From contig JAJXUE010000003.1 of NCBI GenBank assembly GCA_021783135.1, forward strand, positions 1 through 64,000: a DNA stretch of 64,000 nucleotides. The letters are read 5' to 3'. Source of the DNA: Bacillota bacterium. GTDB taxonomy: Bacteria > Bacillota > Desulfitobacteriia > Desulfitobacteriales > JAJXUE01. The number at the start of each line of letters is the position of its first letter. Within the stretch, counting starts at the first letter, position 1. A program made the position numbers and the translations under genes. Shown here one piece after another: positions 7,966 to 16,959 of this stretch. The notes below the pieces were generated by a model. It was not told where the DNA came from. It searched no databases and worked only from the letters and a program-made list of their open reading frames with translations.

Positions 7966-9716
7966 TAGTTGCCTGCCTCCTTTCCCGTGGAGTTAATCGC
8001 ACCGAATCTGCATACTTTGATGCACAGGTTGCAACCGTTGCACAAAGTAGGATCAACCTCCACCTTGCCGTCACTGTAGATTAGGCTAGGACAGCCTAAT
8101 TTCATACATGATTTGCAACCAGTACAGGCCTCATTGACAACTACCGGAGGCTTAGGTGAAGCAGGATCAACAAATACACACGGATGGCGTACAATAATCA
8201 CCGACGGCTCCAAGGCTGCCAGCTCCGTCTGTATGACAGTTTTCAAATCGGCAAGGTCAAAGGGATTGACAACTTGAACCCGTTGGACTCCAATTGCCCT
8301 AACCAAAGCTTCCAGGTCTACCGCGGGGGCAGGATTACCCATTAAATCTTTACCTGTTGCCGGGTTTTCCTGTTGCCCGGTCATGGCTGTAATTCGGTTG
8401 TCAAGAATCAAGGTTGTAATTGTGCCATGGTTGTATACGACATCAAGTAAACCTGTGAGTCCGGAGTGGAAGAAGGTAGAGTCGCCGATAACCGCAACCA
8501 TACGTCGAGCCATGCTGGCATCAGCTTTTTCCATACCCAAGGCGCCGCCAATACTGTACCCCATACATACGCAGGTATCCATGGCGTGCAAAGGTGGGAG
8601 AGAACCCAAAGTATAACAACCAATATCGCCCGAAACTACTAGCTTCAGTTGATTGAGGGTGTAAAAGACGCCACGATGGGGACAACCCGGACAAAGAACC
8701 GGCGGTCGAGCCGGCACATCAGGTGAAACACATAATGCCTTTAGCGTATCAGCGGTTGGCTCCGGCTCAATTGCCGCCTTAATGGCCTGCGCGCTAAGTT
8801 CACCAATGCGGGAAAACAGGTATTTACCTTGGCAGGCAATTCCGTACACTTGCACTTGCTCTTCAATAAAAGGTTCTAATTCCTCGACAATATACAGTGT
8901 ACCAACCTGAGCTGCAAACTCATGGATAAGTTTGGCAGGCAGGGGATTGACAATGCCTAATTTCAGCACTGATACATGCGGGAGTGCCTCGCGCACATAT
9001 TGATAAGCAAGACCGGACGTAATCACACCTACACTTTTATCGCCCCAGACAATTTTGTTGCAAGGACTGGTGTCAGCATAATCAGCTAAATCTTTAAGAC
9101 GCTCTTCGAGAACGAGATGACGCGCCCGTGCGTAAGCCGGCATCATAACGTATTTTTGCGCATCCTTTTGATAATCGAACTTAACAGGCTGAATAGGTTC
9201 GCTTACTTGGACAAGTGTTTGCGAATGAGCTATCCGAGTGGTAATGCGCAGCATCACTGGAGTATCAAATTCTTCACTGATATTCATACCAAGCGCAACA
9301 AAGTCCTTGGCTTCCTGGCTGTCGGAAGGCTCTAATACAGGTATTTTGGCAAATTTGCCGTAGTAACGGTTGTCCTGTTCATTTTGAGAACTGTGCATGC
9401 CCGGATCATCGGCCGAAATCAGTACCAAACCACCGCGAATTCCCGTATAAGCTGCGGTAAACAAAGGATCTGCCGCCACATTGACACCAACATGCTTCAT
9501 TGTTACCAGGGCTCGTGCCCCGGCAATTGCGGCACCAAGACCGACCTCCAGTGCTACCTTTTCATTCGGTGACCATTGGGCTTTAATACCTGGGTATTGA
9601 ATGATATTCTCTAAAATTTCGGTACTGGGCGTACCGGGATAACCGGCGGCAACTGTGACACCTGCTTCGTATGCGCCGCGAGCTATTGCTTCATTACCTG
9701 ACATTAAATTGTTCAT
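7965..9716 (-). CDS. iorA: Indolepyruvate:ferredoxin oxidoreductase, alpha subunit
   Basis: The large subunit (583 residues). It contains an N-terminal pyrimidine-binding domain ('GNEAIARGAYEAGV...GYPGTPSTEI') and a thiamine diphosphate domain with 'CPGCPHRG' and 'GDSTFFHSG...DN' in the middle. The C-terminal ferredoxin domain has two CxxCxxC-type clusters: CTGCKSC with a trailing Cys-Pro, and CNGCNLCIKVC. The ATG follows GAGGAGG. Together with iorB and the upstream aryl-acetate CoA ligase this makes a set for fermenting aromatic amino acids, or for synthesising them from aryl acetates in the reverse direction. Confidence 0.95.
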   Translation of the reverse strand: MNNLMSGNEAIARGAYEAGVTVAAGYPGTPSTEILENIIQYPGIKAQWSPNEKVALEVGLGAAIAGARALVTMKHVGVNVAADPLFTAAYTGIRGGLVLISADDPGMHSSQNEQDNRYYGKFAKIPVLEPSDSQEAKDFVALGMNISEEFDTPVMLRITTRIAHSQTLVQVSEPIQPVKFDYQKDAQKYVMMPAYARARHLVLEERLKDLADYADTSPCNKIVWGDKSVGVITSGLAYQYVREALPHVSVLKLGIVNPLPAKLIHEFAAQVGTLYIVEELEPFIEEQVQVYGIACQGKYLFSRIGELSAQAIKAAIEPEPTADTLKALCVSPDVPARPPVLCPGCPHRGVFYTLNQLKLVVSGDIGCYTLGSLPPLHAMDTCVCMGYSIGGALGMEKADASMARRMVAVIGDSTFFHSGLTGLLDVVYNHGTITTLILDNRITAMTGQQENPATGKDLMGNPAPAVDLEALVRAIGVQRVQVVNPFDLADLKTVIQTELAALEPSVIIVRHPCVFVDPASPKPPVVVNEACTGCKSCMKLGCPSLIYSDGKVEVDPTLCNGCNLCIKVCRFGAINSTGKEAGN

Positions 9717-9782
9717 CCGTTGCCTCCTCGTAAGGGTGTTTAGTAATTAACCGGGTATTCTCGCGTCATTGGCCAATTCCAC

Positions 9783-11078
9783 TTAGCGGCGTTTGTCAAT
9801 GACTCTTTGGGCTTTACCAACGCTTCTTTCTAGTGTCTTTGGTTCAACTAATCGCACCTTAGCACTAATACTCAGGATACTGCGTAGTTGTTCTTGTAAT
9901 TTTGCTTGAATCAGAGCTAATTCCTTATATTTATCACTAAAGTTGTCACTTGATACTTCAACGAGAACCTCTAAACTGTCAAGATGACCCTGGCGATCTA
10001 CGATGATCTGGTAATGAGGTGAGGCACCCTCGACGCCAATTAAAACTGTCTCAATCTGAGAAGGAAAGACATTTATACCGCGAATAATTAACATATCGTC
10101 AGTTCTTCCCAGAACTTTGCGCATCCGGACAGTTGTACGACCACAAGCGCATTTTTCCGGATAGAGCACACTAATATCCTTGGTCCGGTAACGAATAACG
10201 GGAAAGGCGTCTTTGGTTAACGTAGTAAATACTAACTCTCCCTCGGCACCGTAAGGCAGTACTGCACCACTGTCAGGGTCAATTACTTCCACGAGAAAAT
10301 GGTCTTCTGAAATATGCATGCCTGTGCGACATTCGCACTCGCCGGCAACACCAGGGCCAATCAATTCACTTAGACCATAATTATCGGTGGCCTTGATACC
10401 CCACAAATGTTCAATTTCACTGCGCATGCTCTCTGTCCAAGGTTCTGCCCCAAATAGTCCGAGACGTATAGGTAAGTCCAGCGGATTAACGCCCATTTCC
10501 AGGGCAACCTCTCCCAGATGCAGCGCGTATGACGGGGTGCATACCAGGGCGGTTGTGCCGAAATCCTGCATCAGCATAATCTGTTTTTGGGTATTGCCGG
10601 TTGAGGCCGGAATTACTGCCGCGCCTGCACGTTCTAGACCATAGTGCAAGCCAAAAGCACCCGTGAAAAGACCATAACCAAAACAAACTTGAACCCGGTC
10701 ACGACGAGTAATGCCAGCCTGCGTCACCATCCGAGCAACAGACTCAGTCCACACCTCCAGGTCTTGCGCGGTATAACCGACGACAGTCGGTTTGCCAGTC
10801 GTACCAGAAGATGCGTGGATGCGTACGACATCGTCCATGTCGGCAGCAAACATTTGAAAGGGGTAGTTTTGCCGCAAGTCTTCCTTGGTAGTAAAAGGGA
10901 GTCTTTGTAAATCCTCAAGCGAGGTAATACTCGCGGGATCAATACCGGCCGCATCAAAGCTATGCCGATAAAAGGGTACACGCTCGTAAACTCGTTTTAC
11001 AAGCTCTTGGAGTCGGCTGAGTTGTAGTTCCTCCAATTCACTGCGTTGCATACATTCTTGCTTAACATCCCAAATCAT
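9783..11078 (-). CDS. paaK: Phenylacetate-CoA ligase
   Basis: An AMP-forming ligase that interconverts aryl acetates and their CoA esters (431 residues). The P-loop-like '[14 protein letters not shown]' and the C-terminal '[20 protein letters not shown]' are PaaK hallmarks. I place the start at 11078, giving '[10 protein letters not shown]', the usual family N-terminus, behind GGAGAG; an upstream in-frame start at 11132 would add 18 atypical residues. It is the first gene of the minus-strand paaK-iorA-iorB operon. Run towards ATP synthesis, the ligase could conserve energy from aryl-acetyl-CoA made by IorAB. Confidence 0.92.
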   Translation of the reverse strand: MIWDVKQECMQRSELEELQLSRLQELVKRVYERVPFYRHSFDAAGIDPASITSLEDLQRLPFTTKEDLRQNYPFQMFAADMDDVVRIHASSGTTGKPTVVGYTAQDLEVWTESVARMVTQAGITRRDRVQVCFGYGLFTGAFGLHYGLERAGAAVIPASTGNTQKQIMLMQDFGTTALVCTPSYALHLGEVALEMGVNPLDLPIRLGLFGAEPWTESMRSEIEHLWGIKATDNYGLSELIGPGVAGECECRTGMHISEDHFLVEVIDPDSGAVLPYGAEGELVFTTLTKDAFPVIRYRTKDISVLYPEKCACGRTTVRMRKVLGRTDDMLIIRGINVFPSQIETVLIGVEGASPHYQIIVDRQGHLDSLEVLVEVSSDNFSDKYKELALIQAKLQEQLRSILSISAKVRLVEPKTLERSVGKAQRVIDKRR

Positions 11079-11390
11079 GATCAGCTCTCCTTTGCCACAC
11101 AGTGAGGCGAGTCCTGCTGACGGCAACAGCACCGTTTATTGGCGCCGCTCCAAGTCTTATGGTAGATATACTTATGCCTAACACCATGCTACCTCCCTAC
11201 GGATTCGATGCAATTGTTAAAATTATTCGCTGTTTATTACAAAATCCCTCCTATTATATAATACGTATTGCGTAAATGCATAGGTCGATAACAGATTAAT
11301 ACAAAGAACAAGGCGTAACAATTGACTAAGCTAAGAAATGAATTTATCATAAAGATTAGCAATGTTTTAAAATGGATGGGAGAGGTTTGT

Positions 11391-12047
11391 TTGGCGGTAA
11401 AACTAGTCAGCTGTACTCCAAATGCGGAAGAAATCTTGGTACAGGCGTTTAGCCAGTGTTATCAATTGGAGCGACAAGGGAAAAAAGCAAATATCGATGT
11501 GGTGAGGCGTAATATTAAACACCAGAGCGTATTAGAGCATGCCACATATACTTTTAATATTGAAATGAGTAGAGTTGCGTGGGAACAGCTAGTTCGCCAA
11601 CGCATTGGTACGGCCTTTGAGGCAGACCACGATCACATTTGGCTCGACAGTATTACGTATAATGCCAGCTATACTGCCCAAAGCCACCGTTACACGGAGC
11701 CGACTATCGAAGATTTTAGTAGAATAATGCCGCCAAGTGTTACAGACTTGGGCAAAGATGTTGAATGGCACCAAGATATGGCAGTTTTGTATCAGCTATA
11801 TAGCAAGTGGCGCGAGTACGGACTCAAGAAGGAAGATGCCCGCTATATTGCCCCGTGCGGAATTCTAATTAGGGCGACGGTCACTTTCAATTTACGCAGT
11901 CTGATCCATTTGTGGTTATTACGGCTGGACGCACATGCCCAATGGGAAATTCGTGCTTTTGCCCGAGAATGTCTTGAAGCCGTACTACCTACGATTCCGA
12001 ATTTGGTCGGTATTGTACAAGAATTGGCAGGTATAAATGAAGCGTAA
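11391..12047 (+). CDS. thyX: Divergent flavin-dependent thymidylate synthase (ThyX family)
   Basis: ThyX makes dTMP from dUMP using FAD, NADPH and methylene-tetrahydrofolate. The family pattern is clear: 'HQSVLEHATYTF' near the start, and 'FNLRSLIHLWLLRLDAHAQWEIR' near the C-terminus. The signature RHRx7S is altered. It reads RQR, then about 21 extra residues containing DHDH, before 'QSHRY'. I chose the TTG at 11391 because GGGAGAGG precedes it and the product then begins like other ThyX proteins (VKLVSCTPNAEE); an upstream TTG at 11322 would add 23 residues. Activity as a thymidylate synthase is inferred, and the His to Gln change in the FAD-binding motif makes it less certain. Confidence 0.75.
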   Translation: MAVKLVSCTPNAEEILVQAFSQCYQLERQGKKANIDVVRRNIKHQSVLEHATYTFNIEMSRVAWEQLVRQRIGTAFEADHDHIWLDSITYNASYTAQSHRYTEPTIEDFSRIMPPSVTDLGKDVEWHQDMAVLYQLYSKWREYGLKKEDARYIAPCGILIRATVTFNLRSLIHLWLLRLDAHAQWEIRAFARECLEAVLPTIPNLVGIVQELAGINEA

Positions 12048-12072
12048 TCCAGTTAAAGCTAAGGGCACAAAA

Positions 12073-12097
12073 GAGGCAACTTCTGCAAGTTGCCTTT
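12073..12097. terminator. Bidirectional terminator after thyX
   Basis: GGCAACTT and AAGTTGCC pair around a CTGC loop, followed by TTT on the plus strand and TCTTTT on the minus strand. It separates the convergent thyX (plus) and the small zinc-ribbon gene (minus). Confidence 0.7.
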
Positions 12098-12116
12098 GAC
12101 AATGGTAGTGTAAAAG

Positions 12117-12239
12117 TTATTCCTCACTGCGGTGGTCGAGCACATTGTGCGCTTCGTCGATTTCATTGAGCATACCGGAATCGCAAGTTGGACAATGCCC
12201 GCTTTCTTCAACCTCATTCTCGCATTTGTGACACTCCAT
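12117..12239 (-). CDS. Small zinc-ribbon protein, 40 residues
   Basis: A short minus-strand gene between thyX and the metallo-hydrolase. The 40-residue product begins MECHKCENEVEESGHCPTCD, with two CxxC knuckles (CHKC and CPTC) expected to bind one Zn, then an acidic tail ending in SEE. GGGGGCGAC lies 9 bases before the ATG, and the stop falls just before the shared terminator. It overlaps only a spurious upstream extension of the neighbouring hydrolase frame. Short Cys4 ribbons of this kind are common in Clostridia and have no assigned function. Confidence 0.7.
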   Translation of the reverse strand: MECHKCENEVEESGHCPTCDSGMLNEIDEAHNVLDHRSEE

Positions 12240-12332
12240 TTACCAGTCGCCCCCTTTAATCTGCTTACCTATATAGTAAGATGTGATATATTATATGTCA
12301 ATATGTTCAGACAATTTGGAGGGCAAGAAATC

Positions 12333-12986
12333 ATGGAAGTGATACCCGGTATTCACCGTATTGATGGTATTAAGGGAGCACATGCCTACTTAGTTTTGAC
12401 CCCGCAACCAATTATTGTGGACGCCGGATTGCCAGGTCAGGCAGACAAAATTTTGCGCTACGGCGCGCAGTTGAACCTGGCAGCGAAGGATATCGCCTAT
12501 ATAATCCTGACCCATTTTGATGTGGATCACGCCGGCAGTGCTGCAGCCTTGCAAGGTCTTACGGGCGCGCAAATATGTGCAGGGGCTGAGGAGGTACCAT
12601 ATCTCGAGGGAATAATTAAGCGACCGGGAATTAAACGGTACCTGCCTTGGCTGACCATGCCGGTCTATGGCAAATTGCAAAATGTGCACGTGGACGTTAG
12701 CTTTAGTGATGACATTGACTTTGCCGGAGTCAAGATTTTGGTAACCCCGGGTCACACGCCGGGGCATATTTGTGTAGGTCTTGGTACTACCTTTCTGGTA
12801 GGTGATTTACTGCAAGGGGGGGTGCGTGAAGCCCCGCGCCTGTTTATGTGGAATAGGGCTCAGGCTCAGCAGTCCATTCGTAAACTTGCCGAGCTAAACC
12901 CTGAACTTTTGCTGCCAGGTCACGGTGAGCCTGATTTTGCTCCGAGTGCAAAATTAGCTCGCTTGCTTACGAGCTTGAACGCTTAA
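12333..12986 (+). CDS. Metallo-beta-lactamase-fold hydrolase
   Basis: A 217-residue protein with the metal-binding motif HFDVDHAG (HxHxDH-type, with Phe at the second position), later 'TPGHTPGHI' and 'LLPGHGEPD', which supply further His/Asp ligands. The fold includes hydrolases such as glyoxalase II and RNases; the short length fits a small-molecule hydrolase. The first motif histidine pair is H-F-D-V-D-H, so one His of the classic HxHxDH is replaced by Asp. The start is ATG 12333, behind TTGGAGGG; the open frame extends to 12132, but that part overlaps the antisense zinc-ribbon gene and has no ribosome-binding site. Confidence 0.8.
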   Translation: MEVIPGIHRIDGIKGAHAYLVLTPQPIIVDAGLPGQADKILRYGAQLNLAAKDIAYIILTHFDVDHAGSAAALQGLTGAQICAGAEEVPYLEGIIKRPGIKRYLPWLTMPVYGKLQNVHVDVSFSDDIDFAGVKILVTPGHTPGHICVGLGTTFLVGDLLQGGVREAPRLFMWNRAQAQQSIRKLAELNPELLLPGHGEPDFAPSAKLARLLTSLNA

Positions 12987-13016
12987 ACTTAACAACTTTA
13001 CCGCACTAAAACATAT

Positions 13017-13057
13017 GTACCCGGAGTCAAGCAATGGACCTCCGGGTACTTTTTGTT
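13017..13057 (+). terminator. Rho-independent terminator of the metallo-hydrolase gene
   Basis: GTACCCGGAG (13017-13026) and CTCCGGGTAC (13040-13049) are perfect 10-bp arms, followed by TTTTTGTTT. Confidence 0.85.
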
Positions 13058-13073
13058 TACCGGTGACGAAAAT

Positions 13074-13292
13074 CTAGTGACTTCCCTTGGAGTGACAGCC
13101 ACATTTACATCCGTGTTTATGCGGCTTATGTTGTTGCAACTGATCAAACGAAGCAACCATTTGAGCTTTGATTCCGTCAAGATATTGTCGCCTCAGCTTA
13201 GCTTGCAGTTCAATTTCCTCGCTGGTTAACCCTGACGTTTTCGCTTTATGGGCCAGCTGGTTAATCTGTTCCACCAATTCTTGGGCAATCAT
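13074..13292 (-). CDS. DUF896 (YnzC-like) protein with a Cys/His-rich tail
   Basis: A 72-residue protein. Residues 1-55 match the UPF0291/DUF896 family (YnzC of Bacillus, a small helical hairpin protein): 'INQLAHKAKTSGLTSEEIELQAKLRRQYLDGIKAQ'. The last 18 residues are unusual, with His and Cys alternating (HKHGCKCGCHSKGSH), and look able to bind a metal. In Bacillus the homologue is in the SOS-regulated yneA operon; no such neighbours are present here. The ATG follows a GGGAGGGAG site. Confidence 0.75.
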   Translation of the reverse strand: MIAQELVEQINQLAHKAKTSGLTSEEIELQAKLRRQYLDGIKAQMVASFDQLQQHKPHKHGCKCGCHSKGSH

Positions 13293-13427
13293 ACTAATCT
13301 CCCTCCCTGGATCCGCTACCAGAGTATGTACTTTTTAATTATAACCATTTTTTTGCATCTTGTAACAGTCATAAATTGCCAACAAAAAGGGTACGCTCTT
13401 GGCTAGGGAACGAAATTCAAAGAAGGA

Positions 13428-14498
13428 ATGGGCTTGCAGTATCTAGCATCTTTATTTACCTTTGCCCTTCAATCAATCGGTCAGATCATCGCTGTTTTGC
13501 TAGGCTGGATTGTAACTGCATATTTCGGGCGTGTTCCGGTGCGGCAAAAGTACATCTTTTCTGCCATGGGAGCAGTCTCCTTGCTCTGGGCGGCAATGGC
13601 GCTCATTTTAACTTCACACTGGGTGCGTAGGGTATTTAACTATACATTCAGTAATCAGGCTCTACCGTTTTATCTGCGTTTGATTATTCCCCTGGCAGGT
13701 ATTGGGTGGGTTTTATTGCCTTTAGTCAACAGCATTTTAGCAATCTACTATCATAAAACTCTAACGAAAACAAAATTTAGTTTTAAAGCTATCCTGCGAG
13801 GCTACAAATATACGCCCGGTTTTGCCTTAGCTATGGTGTTGATGTTAATTAGCTTACCCTTAATCTTGTTGCCACCTCTGCTTAAAGGGTGGCAACGTGA
13901 ACATCTAACTATAATGATTGAACCCGGCCATTTCGACGGTGTATTAGCGAGTGTTGTCAAGGCCTTGAAGCAGCGTGGGTTTGACGTTACGGTGAGTCCA
14001 AGAGCATTGTGGTGGAGAAGTCCGCAGTCCTTGCTTATGTTATTTGCTCACGACTTATTTGGGAATTGGACCAAAACTAGAGCACGACTGATAACAGGCA
14101 CACAGTATCAAGTTGTGGTTCATCCTACAGATCTGGTAATTGAAGGTGCTCCCCACGCCGTCGTCAAAGTGCGAGCCGAACTTGCTAAACAGCTTACATT
14201 TTCTGACACCTATTTTACTTGGGACGGAGAGGCGCATAGATTGGAAACTTCAATCAATCTGGTTCGTCAGCAAAATCCGCTCAATACCGCAGCTGTACTA
14301 GAACGACTGGCAAAAATTGAGACCGAATTAGACGCAGTAATTATACCTTTTGCGGAGTGGGAGAGACTCTACCGCCAGATATTACAATTACGCGTGTGGT
14401 CCTTGGAGGCGGACGTGCCAGCATGTAGCACATATCTTGAGCACACTTGCAGATACTATGTTGAGGAACCAATGACACCTTTTCAGGGGGGTGAGTAA
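13428..14498 (+). CDS. Membrane protein of unknown function with soluble C-terminal domain
   Basis: A 356-residue protein with four predicted membrane segments in the first 160 residues (about 8-30, 43-63, 83-107 and 130-152) and then a 200-residue cytosolic or extracellular domain. That domain has a 'GHFDGVLASVVKALKQRGFDVTV' stretch resembling a small alpha/beta unit. I do not recognise the family. The ATG follows AAAGAAGGA. It overlaps the next small membrane gene by 8 bases and starts a three-gene membrane-protein operon. Confidence 0.6.
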   Translation: MGLQYLASLFTFALQSIGQIIAVLLGWIVTAYFGRVPVRQKYIFSAMGAVSLLWAAMALILTSHWVRRVFNYTFSNQALPFYLRLIIPLAGIGWVLLPLVNSILAIYYHKTLTKTKFSFKAILRGYKYTPGFALAMVLMLISLPLILLPPLLKGWQREHLTIMIEPGHFDGVLASVVKALKQRGFDVTVSPRALWWRSPQSLLMLFAHDLFGNWTKTRARLITGTQYQVVVHPTDLVIEGAPHAVVKVRAELAKQLTFSDTYFTWDGEAHRLETSINLVRQQNPLNTAAVLERLAKIETELDAVIIPFAEWERLYRQILQLRVWSLEADVPACSTYLEHTCRYYVEEPMTPFQGGE

Positions 14499-14670
14499 AG
14501 TGCTCACGTTAGGCTTAATTATGTTATTACCAGTATTTACGGCAATGTATACGCTTAGCTTCGGACTATATAATTGGCGACAGGGTAATAAATCTGGTGC
14601 TGTCGGAATTTATATTTTGGCCTGTAGTTGTGTTGGTTTTCCATTTTTGGTGATGTTACTTAAGCAATAA
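14491..14670 (+). CDS. Small two-helix membrane protein, 59 residues
   Basis: A GTG start behind a GGGGGG run gives a 59-residue protein with two hydrophobic helices (about 4-26 and 36-56) joined by a short basic turn containing 'NWRQGNKSG'. It overlaps the end of the preceding gene by 8 bases and ends 12 bases before the next one, so it is coupled into the same operon. No family recognised. Confidence 0.6.
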   Translation: MSKVLTLGLIMLLPVFTAMYTLSFGLYNWRQGNKSGAVGIYILACSCVGFPFLVMLLKQ

Positions 14671-14682
14671 GGGGGATGGACT

Positions 14683-15156
14683 ATGATAGTGCCGATGATG
14701 TTTGCGTGGTGGGTTTTCGCCGTCGTAGCCTGGGTAGTCACAGGAGTATTAGTGCCTGGAGCCGGCATGCGTGCATTATTCAACGCTGGCTTGGTAGGTG
14801 GATTCTTGTTGGCTTTTGTCATCAATGTTTTAGGGGTTTTGGTTTTTCATTTTTGGCGTTTTGGCCCTGATATTCTGCCTTTTATGGGGATTCCTGTTGC
14901 TATTCCGGTAGCATGGACGGCAGAAATAATTTTATTCTTGTATTTCTTGCCTGAACATAAATTGTCAATAGTGCTTTATACCGCGGCTTTCGTGGTAGTT
15001 AGCACTATATTCGATTATTTCTTTGTCAAGCTTGGTATGCGCACTTTCATTGCATGGAACCTAGTTGCAACTTTTATTATGGGAATGATCAGCCACGGCT
15101 TGGTATTGGCATACTACTATATAACGTATCCGGAAAGGCCCAAAGTGCAAAATTAG
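14683..15156 (+). CDS. Small integral membrane protein, CBO0543-like
   Basis: A 157-residue protein made almost entirely of membrane helices (five predicted). The aromatic-rich helices and the 'EIILFLYFLPEHK' and 'STIFDYFFVKLGM' segments resemble the CBO0543-type family of small membrane proteins of spore-forming Firmicutes. That resemblance is from memory and tentative. It is the last gene of the three-gene membrane operon. The ATG lies 7 bases after AAGGGGGA. Confidence 0.5.
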   Translation: MIVPMMFAWWVFAVVAWVVTGVLVPGAGMRALFNAGLVGGFLLAFVINVLGVLVFHFWRFGPDILPFMGIPVAIPVAWTAEIILFLYFLPEHKLSIVLYTAAFVVVSTIFDYFFVKLGMRTFIAWNLVATFIMGMISHGLVLAYYYITYPERPKVQN

Positions 15157-15247
15157 CAAAAAAGATTGGCGCATCGCTGCTTGACAGGCGCAATTGTATT
15201 TAGAAGCTTGATTTAGCCGGATTTTCTTTGATATTCTTGTCAATATT

Positions 15248-15286
15248 CCCTTATGCTAGCAATTTAACTGTTTTTCACCATAAGGG
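15248..15286. promoter_or_regulatory. Inverted repeat flanking the -35 region of the peptidase gene
   Basis: CCCTTATG (15248-15255) and CATAAGGG (15279-15286) are perfect 8-bp arms 23 bases apart. The right arm lies between a -35-like TTTTCA (15272-15277) and the -10 TATAAT (15295-15300). It is a candidate operator. Confidence 0.35.
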
Positions 15287-15300
15287 TAACATGCTATAAT
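15272..15300 (+). promoter_or_regulatory. Predicted extended -10 promoter of the M23 peptidase gene
   Basis: TGC-TATAAT (15292-15300) is a perfect -10 with an extended TG; the -35 TTTTCA, 17 bases upstream, is weak. The peptidase start is 68 bases downstream. Confidence 0.5.
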
Positions 15301-15367
15301 TGAAGAACTTGGGCCATTTGTGTCACATCAATTGATAAATGACAGAATATTCGCTAAAGGGGGAAGG

Positions 15368-16792
15368 ATGGTTAAAAAGCTAAATCTAGTTATGATGTTA
15401 AAGGAAAAGTGGCAAAGTATTAAAGCCGGAAACCGGAAACTATCGCAGCTGATTTTTTCAATTTTAGTTATAACGGCTTTACTGAGCGCTGGCACTTATT
15501 ATCTAGTAAGTGCATCGGGCGTATGTGCTATTTCGGTCAATGGCGAACAAGTTGCGGTGGTAAAAACTAAAGCTGAAGCGCAACAAATCTTAAATAAAGT
15601 ACTACACTTAGAGGGTGCTCCTGCAGGGCAAGTGGCGGTTACCAACGATAAAGTTGGTTTTACCATAATTCGCGCTCAAACCGATAATGTCATGCCCCAA
15701 GTGGTGGCAATTAAGGACTTAGATCAAAAATTAAAGACCTATGTCAATGGGTATGCGATCAATGTTAATGGCAGCACATTATGTACCTTAGCTACTAAGG
15801 CTCAGGCAGACCAGGTCTTGCAAATGGTAGAAAATAACTACGCTAAACCCACAGCGCAGCAAAGTATTAGCTCTGTTAAGTTTGCCGAGCAGGTAACAGT
15901 GCAAGTTCAGCAGGCCCAGCCAGAACAATTAAGCGGTGTACAACAGGCGGCGCAAACAATCCTTAATGGCGATCAGCACAACTTGGATTATGTAATCCAA
16001 CCAAGTGACACACTTTGGACGATTGCACGCAAAAACGATATGCTAATTAAAGATTTAGTAGCTTCTAACCCAAAACTTAACCCGCAAACCCTGTTGCAAA
16101 TCGGTCAGCATCTAGATATTGTCACCGTCAAGCCTTATGTTCATGTTATTGTGGACGGAACAGGGAGCATGACTGAGACGATACCGTATAGTACAATATA
16201 TAGGACTGAAACATCGCTGCCTGCTTATGCAACCCAAACCCTTAAAGAAGGGGTTGCCGGGTCTAAGAACGTTACATATTCATTTGAAACAGATAATGGT
16301 TCGGCAACTAAGAATGTGGTGCTTAGTGAGCAAGTCTTGCAAAATCCCGTTGCGAGGATTGTCGCAAGAGGCGCAGAAGCCCTCACTTATCTTGGGTCAG
16401 CGTCTAGGGGCTCGGGCGATGTTAACGGTTTAATTTGGCCGCTCAGAGGACCCATTACCTCGCCATATGGTTGGCGTGATAATCATACTAATTTTCATAC
16501 TGGTATTGATATCGGTGTGGGAGTCGGTACTACTTATGTTGCGGCAGCAGACGGAGTAGTTAGCTTGGCCGGTTGGGATGGCGGTTACGGAAAGTGTATT
16601 GTGATCGACCACGGCAACGGTGTGCAAACTCGCTATGCACACTCTTCGGTTCTGATGGTCAATGTAGGAGAGCATGTTTATAAAGGCCAACCCATTGGAT
16701 TAAGCGGCAATACCGGCAATACTACAGGTCCACATTTGCATTTTGAGGTCATTATAAATGGACTCACAGTTAATCCGCTGGATTATATCTAG
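15368..16792 (+). CDS. Membrane-anchored LysM / G5 / M23 peptidoglycan peptidase
   Basis: A 474-residue cell-wall hydrolase. An N-terminal membrane anchor (about residues 26-48) is followed by an extracellular repeat region (50-200), a LysM domain at about 208-255 ('DYVIQPSDTLWTIARKND'), a G5 domain at about 262-335 and a C-terminal M23 zinc endopeptidase domain. The peptidase ligands are visible as HTGID and HLHFE. This architecture occurs in Firmicutes enzymes that cleave peptide cross-links during growth or sporulation. I start at ATG 15368, behind GGGGGAAGG; the open frame extends 16 codons upstream without a ribosome site. Confidence 0.9.
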   Translation: MVKKLNLVMMLKEKWQSIKAGNRKLSQLIFSILVITALLSAGTYYLVSASGVCAISVNGEQVAVVKTKAEAQQILNKVLHLEGAPAGQVAVTNDKVGFTIIRAQTDNVMPQVVAIKDLDQKLKTYVNGYAINVNGSTLCTLATKAQADQVLQMVENNYAKPTAQQSISSVKFAEQVTVQVQQAQPEQLSGVQQAAQTILNGDQHNLDYVIQPSDTLWTIARKNDMLIKDLVASNPKLNPQTLLQIGQHLDIVTVKPYVHVIVDGTGSMTETIPYSTIYRTETSLPAYATQTLKEGVAGSKNVTYSFETDNGSATKNVVLSEQVLQNPVARIVARGAEALTYLGSASRGSGDVNGLIWPLRGPITSPYGWRDNHTNFHTGIDIGVGVGTTYVAAADGVVSLAGWDGGYGKCIVIDHGNGVQTRYAHSSVLMVNVGEHVYKGQPIGLSGNTGNTTGPHLHFEVIINGLTVNPLDYI

Positions 16793-16799
16793 GATTTTG

Positions 16800-16831
16800 G
16801 GACACAGGAAGTAATTTCCTGTGTCCTTTTT
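16800..16831 (+). terminator. Rho-independent terminator of the M23 peptidase gene
   Basis: GGACACAGGAA (16800-16810) pairs with TTCCTGTGTCC (16816-16826), followed by five T residues. Confidence 0.88.
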
Positions 16832-16959
16832 ATGGTGTCTGTTTTCAGTTTTCCGGCAGGAAATGTTGGCTCGATAAAGAATTATACAGGATTACTTGAT
16901 TGTTTTTTATCTTTTAAACGATACAACGTGGTTAAAAATTTAGTACAGTAGGAGGGCAC

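Noticed and set aside
12132-12332. N-terminal extension of the metallo-hydrolase
   Set aside because: No ribosome site at 12132, a good one before 12333, and the extension is antisense to the convincing zinc-ribbon gene.
12390-12767. 125-residue minus-strand ORF
   Set aside because: Shadow of the metallo-hydrolase gene, with no ribosome site and no recognisable motif.
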